Below, piece by piece: positions 17,165 through 26,037 of a stretch of 64,000 nucleotides of DNA. The position numbers and the translations under genes are program-made. Each line of letters begins with the position of its first letter. The first letter of the stretch is position 1. Origin of the DNA: JAGWRI01 sp035700805 (GTDB lineage: Bacteria; Gemmatimonadota; Gemmatimonadetes; Gemmatimonadales; Gemmatimonadaceae); contig DASSOG010000023.1 of NCBI GenBank assembly GCA_035700805.1, positions 10,495-74,494 on the forward strand, in the 5' to 3' direction. The notes beneath the pieces are model-generated. The model did not search any database and was not told the origin of the DNA. It saw nothing but the letters and a program-made list of their open reading frames with translations.

Positions 17165-18076
17165 ATGCCTACCATGCCTGTCACGCCGCCGCTGTCTGCT
17201 ACCCGCGGGGGCAGTGCCGAGGAGTTCGCGGCCCACGCCCTGGAGCGGGAACAGGCGCTGGTGGCCTGGCTGCAGGAGCGCCGACGGGTGGCCATCGGGT
17301 TCAGCGGGGGCGTGGATTCCGCCTACCTCGCGTGCGTGGCCGTGGATGCGCTGGGGTCGGCGAATGTGCTGGCGATCATCGGCCGGAGCGCGACGTATCC
17401 CGCCGTGCAGTGGGAGACGGCTCGGCGCGTGGCCGACGACTTCGGTGTCCCGGTGGTGGAGGTGGACACCGACGAGATGCACGATCCGCGCTACGCGGCC
17501 AACCCGGTGAATCGCTGCTACTTCTGCAAGACCGAGTTGTGGACCAAGCTCATCCCGGCAGCCACCGCGCGAGGGTTCACGGTGGTGGTGGACGGCATGA
17601 ACGCCGATGATCGCGGCGACTACCGCCCGGGCGCGGCGGCCGGCCGTGAGCACGAGATCGCGTCGCCACTGCAATTGGCCGGCATGACCAAGGCCGACAT
17701 ACGGGAACGCTCACGGGTGCGCGGGATTCCCACATGGCGCAAGCCATCCTCCCCCTGCCTGTCATCCCGGCTTCCGTATGGCACAGCCGTGACCATCGAG
17801 CGCCTGCGCCAGGTGGAAGTGGCGGAGGAGCAGTTGCGGCGGCTCGGGGTGCGCGGCGACCTGCGGGTGCGCTACCACGGGGAGACGGCGCGGGTGGAAA
17901 TCGACAGCCACGAGCTGCCCCGCTGGATCGCCCCCGAGGGGGCGGCGCAGGTGGTGGCCGCGGTGCAGTCAGCGGGGTTCGCCGCAGTGGAGATTGACCC
18001 GCGCGGGTACCGGTCGGGCTCGCTCAACGTGCTGGCCGGCGTGGGGCCCGGCTCGGCTGATCCCGGGTCGCGCTGA
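17165..18076 (+). CDS. larE: LarE-like ATP-dependent sacrificial sulfur transferase
   Basis: A 303-residue PP-loop protein. The start at ATG 17165 fits the family length and sits right behind a -10 box. The adenylation motif SGGVDS is at 47-52; NRCYFCKTEL (Cys118, Cys121) and KPSSPCLSSR (Cys198) follow, the last matching the region of the sacrificial cysteine in LarE. LarE adenylates pyridinium biscarboxylate mononucleotide and donates sulfur to build the nickel-pincer cofactor of lactate racemase. No larB, larC or larA is adjacent; related stand-alone members may do other sulfur chemistry. The next gene starts 2 nt after its stop. Confidence 0.85.
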   Translation: MPTMPVTPPLSATRGGSAEEFAAHALEREQALVAWLQERRRVAIGFSGGVDSAYLACVAVDALGSANVLAIIGRSATYPAVQWETARRVADDFGVPVVEVDTDEMHDPRYAANPVNRCYFCKTELWTKLIPAATARGFTVVVDGMNADDRGDYRPGAAAGREHEIASPLQLAGMTKADIRERSRVRGIPTWRKPSSPCLSSRLPYGTAVTIERLRQVEVAEEQLRRLGVRGDLRVRYHGETARVEIDSHELPRWIAPEGAAQVVAAVQSAGFAAVEIDPRGYRSGSLNVLAGVGPGSADPGSR

Positions 18077-18078
18077 CG

Positions 18079-18726
18079 ATGGGCTGCCTTGGCCGCCTGG
18101 GTTGCCTGGTCCTGCTGGTGCTGCTGGCCGGCGTCGCGTGGCTCACGCGCGATCGCTGGACTCCGTACCTGCACCGCGGGGCGCCCGCGGCTGGCGTGGT
18201 CATCGACTGGCAGCCGCTCACGCCGGAGGGCGCCAGGCGGGCGCAGGCCGCGCTCGACCAGTTGAACTCGACGCGTGGACCAGTATTCCAGAACGTCGAA
18301 CCCGGCGACGCGGCGTCCTATGTGCTCACGGCGCTGCTGGGCCGGGATCCGCGGCCCGCGGACAGCGCGGCCGCCGCCGTGGTGGACCACGAGTTGCTGG
18401 TCCGCGCGCGCGTGCCCGTGCGCGACCTGGGTGGCACTGAAGTGATCGGCTCGCTGGCCTCCATGGTCCGGGATCGGGAGTGGCTGCAGATTGGCGGCAC
18501 GTTCAACGTGCCACACCCCGGGCTCACGGAGTTTCGCGTGACGGAGATCAAGGTGGGACGGTTGCCACTCCCGTCGGGACTGATCCCCAGGCTCCTGCAG
18601 CGCATCGCGCATGGCGTCGGGCTGGACAGCGTGGCGTCAAACACGCTGCACATCCCGACGCCCAGGACGCTGGCGGATATCCGCGTCGCCAACGGGCACC
18701 TGACGCTTTACAAGGGGCTCAAGTGA
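18079..18726 (+). CDS. Membrane-anchored hypothetical protein
   Basis: A 215-residue protein with one N-terminal helix (about 7-25, LGCLVLLVLLAGVAWL) and a soluble remainder that should lie outside the inner membrane. No family recognised. The pattern of alternating beta-like segments (HELLVRARVPVRDLGG, LTEFRVTEIKVG, IRVANGHLTLY) is like lipid- or substrate-binding beta domains, but this is only an impression. It begins 2 nt after the larE stop and is followed by an NtrC-type regulator, so these genes probably share a transcript. Confidence 0.7.
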   Translation: MGCLGRLGCLVLLVLLAGVAWLTRDRWTPYLHRGAPAAGVVIDWQPLTPEGARRAQAALDQLNSTRGPVFQNVEPGDAASYVLTALLGRDPRPADSAAAAVVDHELLVRARVPVRDLGGTEVIGSLASMVRDREWLQIGGTFNVPHPGLTEFRVTEIKVGRLPLPSGLIPRLLQRIAHGVGLDSVASNTLHIPTPRTLADIRVANGHLTLYKGLK

Positions 18727-18799
18727 GCCGCACGCCGCGGCGGCATCGGTGTCGTGGGGGGAGACGCCCGCCCGTGCAGGGATCTCGCGCCGGGCAGCC

Positions 18800-20176
18800 G
18801 TGAGTCGCCGCATCCTGGTCGTCGATGACGAGCAGGGCATTCGCGCCGCGCTCACGCAGCTCCTGGAATTCGAGGAGTACGAGGTGCGCAGTGCCGCGAA
18901 CGCAGCGCAGGCCCTGGCCGAGTATGCGCGCTGGCGTCCGCACCTGGTGTTCCTGGACGTAAAGATGGCGGGGATGGATGGGCTGGAAGCGCTGCGGCGA
19001 CTGCGCGCGCTGGACCCCGCGGCGGTGGTGGTGATGATCAGCGGGCATGCCACGATCCAGACGGCGGTGGAAGCCACCCAGCTCGGCGCATACGACATCC
19101 TGGAAAAGCCGCTGGACACCGACCGCATCCTGGTGACGCTGCGCAACGCGCTGTCGCACCTGGACCTGCACGCCGAGAATTCGCGGCTGCGCGAGACCAT
19201 CGAATCGCGCTACGAGATTGTCGGGACCTCGCGCGCCATCCGGGAAGTGATCGAGACCATCGCCAAGGTGGCGGCCACGCCCGCGCGGGTGCTGATCACC
19301 GGCGAGAACGGCACGGGCAAGGAACTGGTGGCGCGCGCCATCCACCGGCAGTCCCCCCGCGGCGCGAGGCCGTTCGTGGAGGTGAACTGCGCGGCCATTC
19401 CCGCTGAGTTGATCGAGAGCGAGCTGTTCGGGCACCTCAAGGGTTCCTTCACGGGCGCGGTGGCGGACCGCGCGGGAAAGTTCGAGCAGGCCGACGGGGG
19501 CACGCTCTTCCTGGATGAGATCGGGGACATGAGCCTGGCGGCGCAGGCCAAGGTGCTGCGCGTCCTCGAAGACGGTGCCGTGACGCGGCTTGGCGGCGCG
19601 CGGCCGGTCTCGGTGGATGTGCGCGTCCTGGCCGCCACGAACAAGAACCTGGAGCAGGAGATCGCCGAGGGGCGGTTCCGCGAAGACCTGTTCTACCGGC
19701 TGCACGTGGTACCCATCCGGGTGCCGCCGCTGCGGGACCGGCGCGAGGACATTCCGCTGCTGGTGAAGCATTTCGTCGCGACGCTGACCGCTCGCGAGGG
19801 CGTCCTGCCGCGGGAGTTTTCCGCGGACGCGGTGGCTCGGCTGGCGGAACTGGACTGGCCCGGCAACGTACGGGAGTTGCACAACACGATCGAGCGGCTG
19901 CTCATCCTGGCGCCTGGCCCCGGCGTGACGCTGGCGGACGTGGGGCGGCTGGTGGGGGCCGGCCAGCCGATGGCGGGGGGCGGGGACCTGGGGCTGGTGA
20001 TGCAGAGCCGCACGTTCGAGGATTTCAAGCACTCCGCCGAGCGGGTGTTCCTGCTGGGCAAGCTGCGTGAGTACGATTGGAACGTGTCCGAAACCGCGCG
20101 CGCGCTGGAGATGCCGCGGTCCAACTTGTACAAGAAGATCGAACGGCATGGGCTGAACCGCGAAAGCGCGGACTGA
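18800..20176 (+). CDS. Sigma-54-dependent response regulator, NtrC family
   Basis: A 458-residue three-domain regulator. GTG 18800 (VSRRILVVDDEQG) gives the normal receiver start; a longer frame begins at GTG 18749. The receiver domain (1-118) has Asp53 in LVFLDVKM. The AAA+ domain (about 140-375) has Walker A GENGTGKE near 168, the sigma-54 contact loop as GSFTGA near 215 (Ala to Ser relative to GAFTGA) and Walker B GTLFLDEIGDM. A Fis-type helix-turn-helix ends the protein (NVSETARALEMPRSNLYKKI). It should activate sigma-54 promoters after phosphorylation; no histidine kinase is encoded next to it. Confidence 0.92.
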   Translation: MSRRILVVDDEQGIRAALTQLLEFEEYEVRSAANAAQALAEYARWRPHLVFLDVKMAGMDGLEALRRLRALDPAAVVVMISGHATIQTAVEATQLGAYDILEKPLDTDRILVTLRNALSHLDLHAENSRLRETIESRYEIVGTSRAIREVIETIAKVAATPARVLITGENGTGKELVARAIHRQSPRGARPFVEVNCAAIPAELIESELFGHLKGSFTGAVADRAGKFEQADGGTLFLDEIGDMSLAAQAKVLRVLEDGAVTRLGGARPVSVDVRVLAATNKNLEQEIAEGRFREDLFYRLHVVPIRVPPLRDRREDIPLLVKHFVATLTAREGVLPREFSADAVARLAELDWPGNVRELHNTIERLLILAPGPGVTLADVGRLVGAGQPMAGGGDLGLVMQSRTFEDFKHSAERVFLLGKLREYDWNVSETARALEMPRSNLYKKIERHGLNRESAD

Positions 20177-20201
20177 GCCCGACCCCGGAAAAGGAGCCAC
20201 C

Positions 20202-20711
20202 GTGGCCGAACGCGATTGGGCGAAGGACCTGGCCAAGATCGACAAGCAGATCGAACGCATGCCCGAGCCGGCGTCGGGACCTGCACAGCGCTCGGCCGGC
20301 GGAACCGGGGCGAGCCAGTCCGGGGGCGCGGCGTCGGGGCGGACCAGTTCGGCCACGCCGGGTGGCGCGCCGGCTGCGACGGGCGGCGGCGGATCGGGCC
20401 GGGTGACTGGGGGGTTTGGCGTGTATGCGCGGCTCACGCTCTCGGTGGTGCTTGGGGTGGCCATCCTTGTGTGGCCGTACCAGACGCGATGCGGGTGGGG
20501 GTTGTCGGCGTACCTGGTGGCCGTCATCGTGGTGGCCGTGAGCGGCGGGTGGAGCGCCGTCTGGACGTGGCGGCATCGCGCGGCCCGCGCGCACGTGCTT
20601 TCCCTGCTGATTCTCCTGTGGGGGCTGGTGCTCGGATCCATGGAAATCCTGCCGCGCATCGGGTACGCGACGCCCGACGCGACGCACCCGGCCAGCTGGA
20701 TGTGCCGGTAG
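20202..20711 (+). CDS. Hypothetical membrane protein
   Basis: A 169-residue protein starting at GTG 20202 after a strong AAGGAG site. Residues 1-25 are charged, 25-70 are a low-complexity Gly/Ser/Ala/Thr linker, and three hydrophobic segments follow (about 73-92, 98-118 and 127-147). No family recognised. It lies 25 nt downstream of the NtrC-type regulator, in the same direction, and is probably co-transcribed with it. Confidence 0.7.
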   Translation: MAERDWAKDLAKIDKQIERMPEPASGPAQRSAGGTGASQSGGAASGRTSSATPGGAPAATGGGGSGRVTGGFGVYARLTLSVVLGVAILVWPYQTRCGWGLSAYLVAVIVVAVSGGWSAVWTWRHRAARAHVLSLLILLWGLVLGSMEILPRIGYATPDATHPASWMCR

Positions 20712-20857
20712 GCGCGGGCGGGTGCATTGACGTTCCGGTTGCGCCCCGCCCCGGCCGTGGTTAATTCCAGAGTACACCACACGGCGGCACGCGCGCCGGC
20801 CATCAGGATTCCCGCCTCAGGGGCCGCGAGCCGCGCAGGAGTTGGACAAGTGTCCGT

Positions 20858-21658
20858 ATGGACGTGAATCACAGCGAAGCCACTGGCACCCCGGCCCCTA
20901 CGGCTCCCCCGTCGCGCACGGTGACGCCGGAACAGCGCGATGGTGCGTTGCGCCGGGCCAATCGGGCCTCGCGGTCGGTGGCCTTCCTGTGGGAATGGAC
21001 CAAGGTCTTCTGGATTTCGGTCGCGCTGTTCCTGGTCATTCGCACGTTCGCCGTCGAGGCGTTTCACATTCCCACGGGCAGCATGGAGAACACCATCCTT
21101 CCCGGGGACTTCCTGCTGGTGAACAAGCTGGCGTATGGGGCCGAGGTGCCGTTCACGCATGAGCGCCTGCCGGCGCTGGCGCATCCGTCCTTTGGCGACG
21201 TCATCGTATTCGACTATCCGCGTGATCCGTCCCAGAACTTCGTGAAGCGCCTGGTTGGCCTGCCGGGTGACACGCTGGCCATGCGGGACGGCGTGCTGAT
21301 CCGGAACGGGGGGCGCGTGGTGGAGCCGTACGTGCGGCATGAGGCGCTCAGCTACGATCCGTCGGGCGAGGAGTTCATGTGGCAGCGCAGCTACCTGATC
21401 CCTTCCGCCCGCGCGGTGCCGGGTTATCATCCCTCGCGCAACAATTGGGGCCCGCTCGTCGTGCCCCCCCTGCATTACTTCGTGCTGGGTGACAATCGCG
21501 ACAATTCCCTCGACAGTCGGTATTGGGGGTTCGTGCCCGACTCCCTTGTCACGGGCACACCCCTGCTGATCTATTACAGCTATGCTCCGGATTCGGACCA
21601 GGCCCTGTCGTGGTTGACCCACGTGCGGTGGAAACGCCTGGGCGAGTTCGTGCACTGA
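20858..21658 (+). CDS. lepB: Signal peptidase I
   Basis: A 266-residue S26 peptidase that removes signal peptides from exported proteins at the inner membrane. A disordered N-terminus is followed by one helix (about 48-65) and the catalytic Ser75 in IPTGSMENT. The general base is Lys130 in NFVKRLVGLPGD. The C-box GDNRDNSLDSRYWG is intact. The start at ATG 20858 has AGGAG about 18 nt upstream, separated by a small inverted repeat (GGACA-AG-TGTCC, 20844-20855). Many exported proteins in this window would be its substrates. Confidence 0.95.
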   Translation: MDVNHSEATGTPAPTAPPSRTVTPEQRDGALRRANRASRSVAFLWEWTKVFWISVALFLVIRTFAVEAFHIPTGSMENTILPGDFLLVNKLAYGAEVPFTHERLPALAHPSFGDVIVFDYPRDPSQNFVKRLVGLPGDTLAMRDGVLIRNGGRVVEPYVRHEALSYDPSGEEFMWQRSYLIPSARAVPGYHPSRNNWGPLVVPPLHYFVLGDNRDNSLDSRYWGFVPDSLVTGTPLLIYYSYAPDSDQALSWLTHVRWKRLGEFVH

Positions 21659-21748
21659 TGATGTCGTTGTCACGCCCGCCAGCAGCTGATCCCGCCTCTG
21701 GGCGCGCCTGAGCGCTCCCGCCCGTCTCCCGCAGGAGTCGTTGTTCGC

Positions 21749-22609
21749 ATGTCCACGTCTGGCCCCAAGAAGACGTCGTCCGAGGAAGGCTCCCTCGATC
21801 AGTACTTGCGCGACATCAGCGCGTACCCGCTGATCAAGCGCGAGGATGAAGTGGCCCTCGCCAAGCGGATCCACCAGCACGACCAGGAGGCCCTGGACAC
21901 GCTGGTGCGCTCGAACCTCCGCTTCGTGGTCTCGGTGGCCAAGAAGTACCAGAACCAGGGCGTCTCGCTCTCCGACCTGATCAACGAGGGCAACCTTGGC
22001 CTCATCCGGGCGGCGCACAAGTTCGACGAGACCAAGGGCATCAAGTTCATCTCGTACGCGGTCTGGTGGATCCGGCAGGCCATCCTGCAGGCGCTGGCCG
22101 AGCAGAGCCGCATCGTGCGCGTGCCGCTCAACCGCGCCGGGACGCTGCATCGCATTGGCAAGCGCGCCAACGCGCTGCTGCAGGAGCTGGGGCGGGAAGC
22201 CACGCACGCCGAGATTGCCGACGGCATGGACATTACCGAGGAAGAGGTGGCCAAGACCATGTCCATCTCGCAGACCCACCTGTCGCTCGACGCCCCGCTG
22301 GCGCCCGGCGAGGACAACCGGCTCCTCGACTACCTGCCCGACAACCTGAACCCCACGCCCGACGAGCTGACCTTCGAGAAGGCGCTGACGGAATCCATTG
22401 AGGAAGCGCTCTCACACCTCAAGGAGCGGGAGTCCAAGATCCTGCGGCTGTACTTCGGCCTGGGCGACACGGCCGAACCGATGACGCTTGAGGATATCGG
22501 GTTGCTGCTGGGCATCACGCGTGAGCGCGTGCGGCAGATCAAGGAGAAGGCGCTCTCGCGGCTGCGGCACGTGAGCCGGGCCCGGGCGCTGGAGAGCTAC
22601 CTGGGCTGA
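21749..22609 (+). CDS. RNA polymerase sigma factor, RpoD/SigA family (short form)
   Basis: A 286-residue sigma-70 factor. Region 1.2 (SLDQYLRDISAYPLIKREDE) is present but region 1.1 is absent. Region 2 (LRFVVSVAKKYQNQG, INEGNLGLIRAAHKFD, FISYAVWWIRQAI), region 3 and region 4.2 (TLEDIGLLLGITRERVRQIK) are complete. This compact form is seen for the main sigma factor in Bacteroidetes and for group 2 factors elsewhere; whether it is the housekeeping factor cannot be settled from one window. AGGAG lies 12 nt before the ATG. Confidence 0.93.
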   Translation: MSTSGPKKTSSEEGSLDQYLRDISAYPLIKREDEVALAKRIHQHDQEALDTLVRSNLRFVVSVAKKYQNQGVSLSDLINEGNLGLIRAAHKFDETKGIKFISYAVWWIRQAILQALAEQSRIVRVPLNRAGTLHRIGKRANALLQELGREATHAEIADGMDITEEEVAKTMSISQTHLSLDAPLAPGEDNRLLDYLPDNLNPTPDELTFEKALTESIEEALSHLKERESKILRLYFGLGDTAEPMTLEDIGLLLGITRERVRQIKEKALSRLRHVSRARALESYLG

Positions 22610-22642
22610 GCGCGGGGCACCGCGGTGGCGCGACCCGCCGAG

Positions 22643-23143
22643 TTACCGGTAGTTCCCGAACTGGAGCTCGACGCCGAAGTCCTGGGCGCGGAGCAGCGCC
22701 ATCGCGGCCTGCAGGTCGTCCTTCGACGGCGAGGTTACGCGCACCTGGTCACCCTGGATGGCGGCCTGGACCTTCTTCAGCTTGGCGGCCTTGATGGCCG
22801 CGGACACCTTCTTCGCGGTGTCGCCATCCAGCGCGGTCTTCAGCTTGATCTCACGTCGCACCGTGTTGCCGCCGGCCGGCGTGACCGCCCCGACGTCCAG
22901 GTTCTTGACGGGAACATTGCGCTTGATCAGCCGGGTCTGCACCACGTCGAACAACGCCTTCATCTGGAAGTCGCTGTCGGCCACGAGCACCAGCAGGTTT
23001 TCGGCCCGCTTGAACTCGATGGTCGCCTTGGACCCCTTGAAGTCGTAGCGCTGCGCGATCTCCTTCTGCGCCTGGTTGACCGCGTTGTCCACTTCCTGCA
23101 GGTCAACGCCGGTGGTGACGTCGAATGATGAGGTGCTGGGCAT
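22643..23143 (-). CDS. yajQ: YajQ family nucleotide-binding protein
   Basis: A 166-residue protein with the family start MPSTSSFDVTTGVDLQEVDNA and motifs QRYDFKGSKATIEF, DFQMKALFDVVQ and VRVTSPSKDDLQ. YajQ has two ferredoxin-like domains and binds nucleotides; in Xanthomonas the homologue is reported as a cyclic di-GMP effector. It converges with the sigma factor gene (34 nt apart) and diverges from rimO. An HD-GYP protein, a possible c-di-GMP phosphodiesterase, is encoded about 8 kb away. Confidence 0.93.
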   Translation of the reverse strand: MPSTSSFDVTTGVDLQEVDNAVNQAQKEIAQRYDFKGSKATIEFKRAENLLVLVADSDFQMKALFDVVQTRLIKRNVPVKNLDVGAVTPAGGNTVRREIKLKTALDGDTAKKVSAAIKAAKLKKVQAAIQGDQVRVTSPSKDDLQAAMALLRAQDFGVELQFGNYR

Positions 23144-23298
23144 GGTCCGGAGTGGTGAGGGGACGGGCGCGCACGGTCGGTCGGCGTGCGGGCCATGGGA
23201 TATGATACACCGAACGCCCGGGCCGCGTGAACCGTGGCCGCCGGGTGCGCGACCGCCGGTGATGGCCGGTGGTCCCGGTGTTCACTAGACTTCCCCCC

Positions 23299-24681
23299 GT
23301 GAAAGTCTCCTTCATCACCCTCGGCTGTGACAAGAACACGGTCGACTCCGAACGGTACCTGGCCCAACTGGCCGACCGCGGCGCGGAACTCGCTGATGAG
23401 GCGGGCGAAGCCGACGTGATTGTCATCAACACCTGCGGGTTCATCGATGCCGCCAAGCGGGAGTCCATTGACGCCATCGTGGAGGCGGCGCAGCACAAGG
23501 CCACCGGCTCGGCGCGCGCGGTGGTGGCGGTGGGATGCATGATCGAGCGGCACAAGGACGAACTCGCGGCAGAGCTGCCCGAGGTGGACCTGTTCCTGGG
23601 CAACTCGGAGATGGATCGCCTGATCCCGGAACTGGAGGCGCGCGGGCTGATTACGGAACCGCCCAGGCCGCACCCCGGGGTGCGGCGCTTCGTGGGCGGC
23701 GCGCCGCACGTGCGCTACCTCAAGATCAGCGAAGGGTGCGACCACGGCTGCGCGTTCTGCGCCATCCCGCTGATGCGTGGCCGCCACCGATCGTTTGCAC
23801 TGGCGGACGTGGTCCGCGAGGCCCAGTTGCTGGAGGCGCAGGGCGCGCGCGAAGTCAACCTGGTGGCCCAGGACCTGGCGCACTACGGCCGCGACGTGCG
23901 TGATGGCGTCGGCCTGCCGCAACTGCTGCGGGCGCTGTTGCAGGAAACCGATATACCGTGGATCCGCATGCTGTACGTCTACTCCGCGGGCCTCACGTCA
24001 GAGGTTCTGGACCTGATGGCGCGCGAGCCGCGGATTGTCCCGTATGTGGACATGCCCATCCAGCACGGGTCGGATTCGGTGCTGCAGCGCATGCGGCGGC
24101 CCGAGCGGAACGCCACCATTCGCGAACGCGTGGCGCGCATCCGGCAGGCGGTGCCCGACGTGGCCATCCGCACCACATGCATCGTGGGCTTCCCCGGCGA
24201 GACGGACGACGACTACGCGCAGCTCCTGGCACTCCTGGAAGAGGTGCAGTTTGACCGTGTGGGCGCGTTCACCTATTCCGCGCAGGAAGGAACGCGCGCC
24301 GGCGCCATGGACGACGACGTCCCCGAGTGGGCCAAGCAGGAACGCCTGGAGCGGTTGAACGAGGTCCAGCGGCTGGTGACGGCGGACCGCTACGAGGCAC
24401 GGGTTGGGCGCACCGTGCGCGCGCTCGTGGATTGCGTGCATGAGGACGGGGCGGTGGAGGCGCGGACGGCCTGGCAGGCCGACGACATCGACGGGATCAC
24501 GTGGCTCAGCGGCGCGGCCGGCGCGCCGGGCACCTTCGTGGACGTCGTGATTGACAGCGTGGACGACTACGATTTTCGCGCGTCGGCCGTTCGCGTGGTG
24601 TCCACACCCGACGAGCGCCCCGCCCGCCGTCGGGAGCTCCCGCTGGCCGCGCTGGCCTCCATGGGAAGCTTTGGGCGGTGA
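23299..24681 (+). CDS. rimO: Ribosomal protein S12 methylthiotransferase
   Basis: A 460-residue radical-SAM enzyme that adds a methylthio group to an aspartate of ribosomal protein S12. GTG 23299 (VKVSFITLGCDKN) is the family-like start. The UPF0004 domain has Cys10, Cys46 and Cys80 for one iron-sulfur cluster; the radical-SAM motif is CDHGCAFC (Cys147, 151, 154). A C-terminal TRAM domain (about 380-440) follows. The LGCDKN signature and GFIDAAKRES favour RimO over MiaB. It is followed by the SpoIID-like gene and lnt on the same strand. Confidence 0.95.
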   Translation: MKVSFITLGCDKNTVDSERYLAQLADRGAELADEAGEADVIVINTCGFIDAAKRESIDAIVEAAQHKATGSARAVVAVGCMIERHKDELAAELPEVDLFLGNSEMDRLIPELEARGLITEPPRPHPGVRRFVGGAPHVRYLKISEGCDHGCAFCAIPLMRGRHRSFALADVVREAQLLEAQGAREVNLVAQDLAHYGRDVRDGVGLPQLLRALLQETDIPWIRMLYVYSAGLTSEVLDLMAREPRIVPYVDMPIQHGSDSVLQRMRRPERNATIRERVARIRQAVPDVAIRTTCIVGFPGETDDDYAQLLALLEEVQFDRVGAFTYSAQEGTRAGAMDDDVPEWAKQERLERLNEVQRLVTADRYEARVGRTVRALVDCVHEDGAVEARTAWQADDIDGITWLSGAAGAPGTFVDVVIDSVDDYDFRASAVRVVSTPDERPARRRELPLAALASMGSFGR

Positions 24682-24714
24682 GGGTGCTCCCGACACCACA
24701 TCACGGGCCGCGGC

Positions 24715-26025
24715 GTGCATAGACGCGCCGCCATGCTCCTGCTCGGGACCCTGGTCGCCTGCTCGACCGTGATCCACGGCCGGCTGGGCGAAGCGGCGCC
24801 GGCGAAACCAACGTCCGGGCGGTTGGGAGCCGGATTGCCGGAGGTTCCCTCTCCGCGCGCTTCGGCGCCCCACGCAATTCGCGTGGCCCTCATGACCAAC
24901 GCGTCCACGGCGCGCATCTCAGCCACAGGCGCGTGGGGGGTGTACGCGGCGGATGGGCAGGGCTTCGTGGCGCGCGCGCGCGCCGGTGAGGAGATGCGCA
25001 TCCAGCACAACGCCGGCGACGTGCGTGCCGTGCGCGCTGACGGGAGTCCCACCGCGTGGAAGCCGCACGCCCTGGTGGCGCGGGCGGACGACGCGTCGGG
25101 AGTCCTGCTGGTGAATGGCAAGCGCTACCGCGGCACGCTCACGCTGATTGGAACCGCGTATGGCCTGGAGGTGGTGGAGGCCACGACGGTGGAAGACTAC
25201 CTGCGCGGCGTGGTGCCGCTGGAGATTGGCGACCGGACTCCCGGCGATTCGGCGGCCATCCAGGCCCAGGCGGTATCGGCCAGGAGTTATGCGTACACTC
25301 ATCTGGCGGACCTGGCGAAGACGGACTACGACCTGACGGATGGGGTGAGCGACCAGGTGTATGGCGGGGTGGACGCGGAGACCGCGGTGGGGAACGCCGC
25401 CGTGGCCTCGACGGCGGGCATCGTGGTGACGTTTGGCGGTCGCGTGGTCAATGCGCCATACCATTCCACGTGTGGCGGCGAGACCGCCGGGCCCGAGGAG
25501 GTGTGGGGCGGGGGGACGGTGCCGTACCTGCGACCGGTGAGCGACCTCATTCCCGGGACCAATCGCTACTACTGCGAGGTGTCGCCGCACTTCCGGTGGA
25601 CGCGCACCCTCTCGGTGGCGGACCTGAACAAGTCGGTGGCCCACTACCTGCAACTGTACACAGCGGTGCCGGGGGGCGATCCTGGCCTGGTGCGCGGTGT
25701 CTCGATCACCAACCGGACGCAATCGGGCCGAGTGGCCACGCTCAACGTGCGCACCACCAAGGGCTCATTCACGCTCACCGGTGATGACATGCGTTACGTG
25801 CTCCGCACATACGGCGGCGCCATCCTGGGGAGCACGCTCTTCTCGCTCTCCAAGCAGATGGACGACAGCGGCAACCTGGCGCGCCTCACGATCAACGGGC
25901 GCGGGTTTGGTCACGGCGTCGGGATGTGCCAGTGGGGCGCCATCGGTCGGGCGCGCGCGGGCCAGGACTTCCGCACGATCCTCAGGACATACTATCCCGG
26001 CACGTCGCTGGGCGTGGTGCAGTAG
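24715..26025 (+). CDS. SpoIID/LytB domain lipoprotein
   Basis: A 436-residue exported protein. It starts at GTG 24715 or ATG 24733 and has a lipobox-like GTLVAC near residue 16. The SpoIID core carries YLRGVVPLEIG, AIQAQAVSARSYA, YHSTCGGET and the C-terminal GRGFGHGVGMCQWGA with the family GHGVGMSQ-type motif. SpoIID of Bacillus is a lytic transglycosylase acting on denuded glycan strands; in diderms such proteins probably act on peptidoglycan in the periplasm. It lies between rimO (33 nt) and lnt (12 nt), probably in one operon. Confidence 0.9.
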   Translation: MHRRAAMLLLGTLVACSTVIHGRLGEAAPAKPTSGRLGAGLPEVPSPRASAPHAIRVALMTNASTARISATGAWGVYAADGQGFVARARAGEEMRIQHNAGDVRAVRADGSPTAWKPHALVARADDASGVLLVNGKRYRGTLTLIGTAYGLEVVEATTVEDYLRGVVPLEIGDRTPGDSAAIQAQAVSARSYAYTHLADLAKTDYDLTDGVSDQVYGGVDAETAVGNAAVASTAGIVVTFGGRVVNAPYHSTCGGETAGPEEVWGGGTVPYLRPVSDLIPGTNRYYCEVSPHFRWTRTLSVADLNKSVAHYLQLYTAVPGGDPGLVRGVSITNRTQSGRVATLNVRTTKGSFTLTGDDMRYVLRTYGGAILGSTLFSLSKQMDDSGNLARLTINGRGFGHGVGMCQWGAIGRARAGQDFRTILRTYYPGTSLGVVQ

Positions 26026-26037
26026 GGCCGGCCCGCC

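Noticed and set aside
20844..20855. GGACA-AG-TGTCC inverted repeat just before lepB
   Set aside because: Only 5-bp arms; too short to call an operator, though it overlaps the likely ribosome-binding region.
23190..23215. TATGAT as a -10 box for rimO
   Set aside because: No acceptable -35 box at 16-18 nt and it lies over 90 nt from the start; left uncalled.
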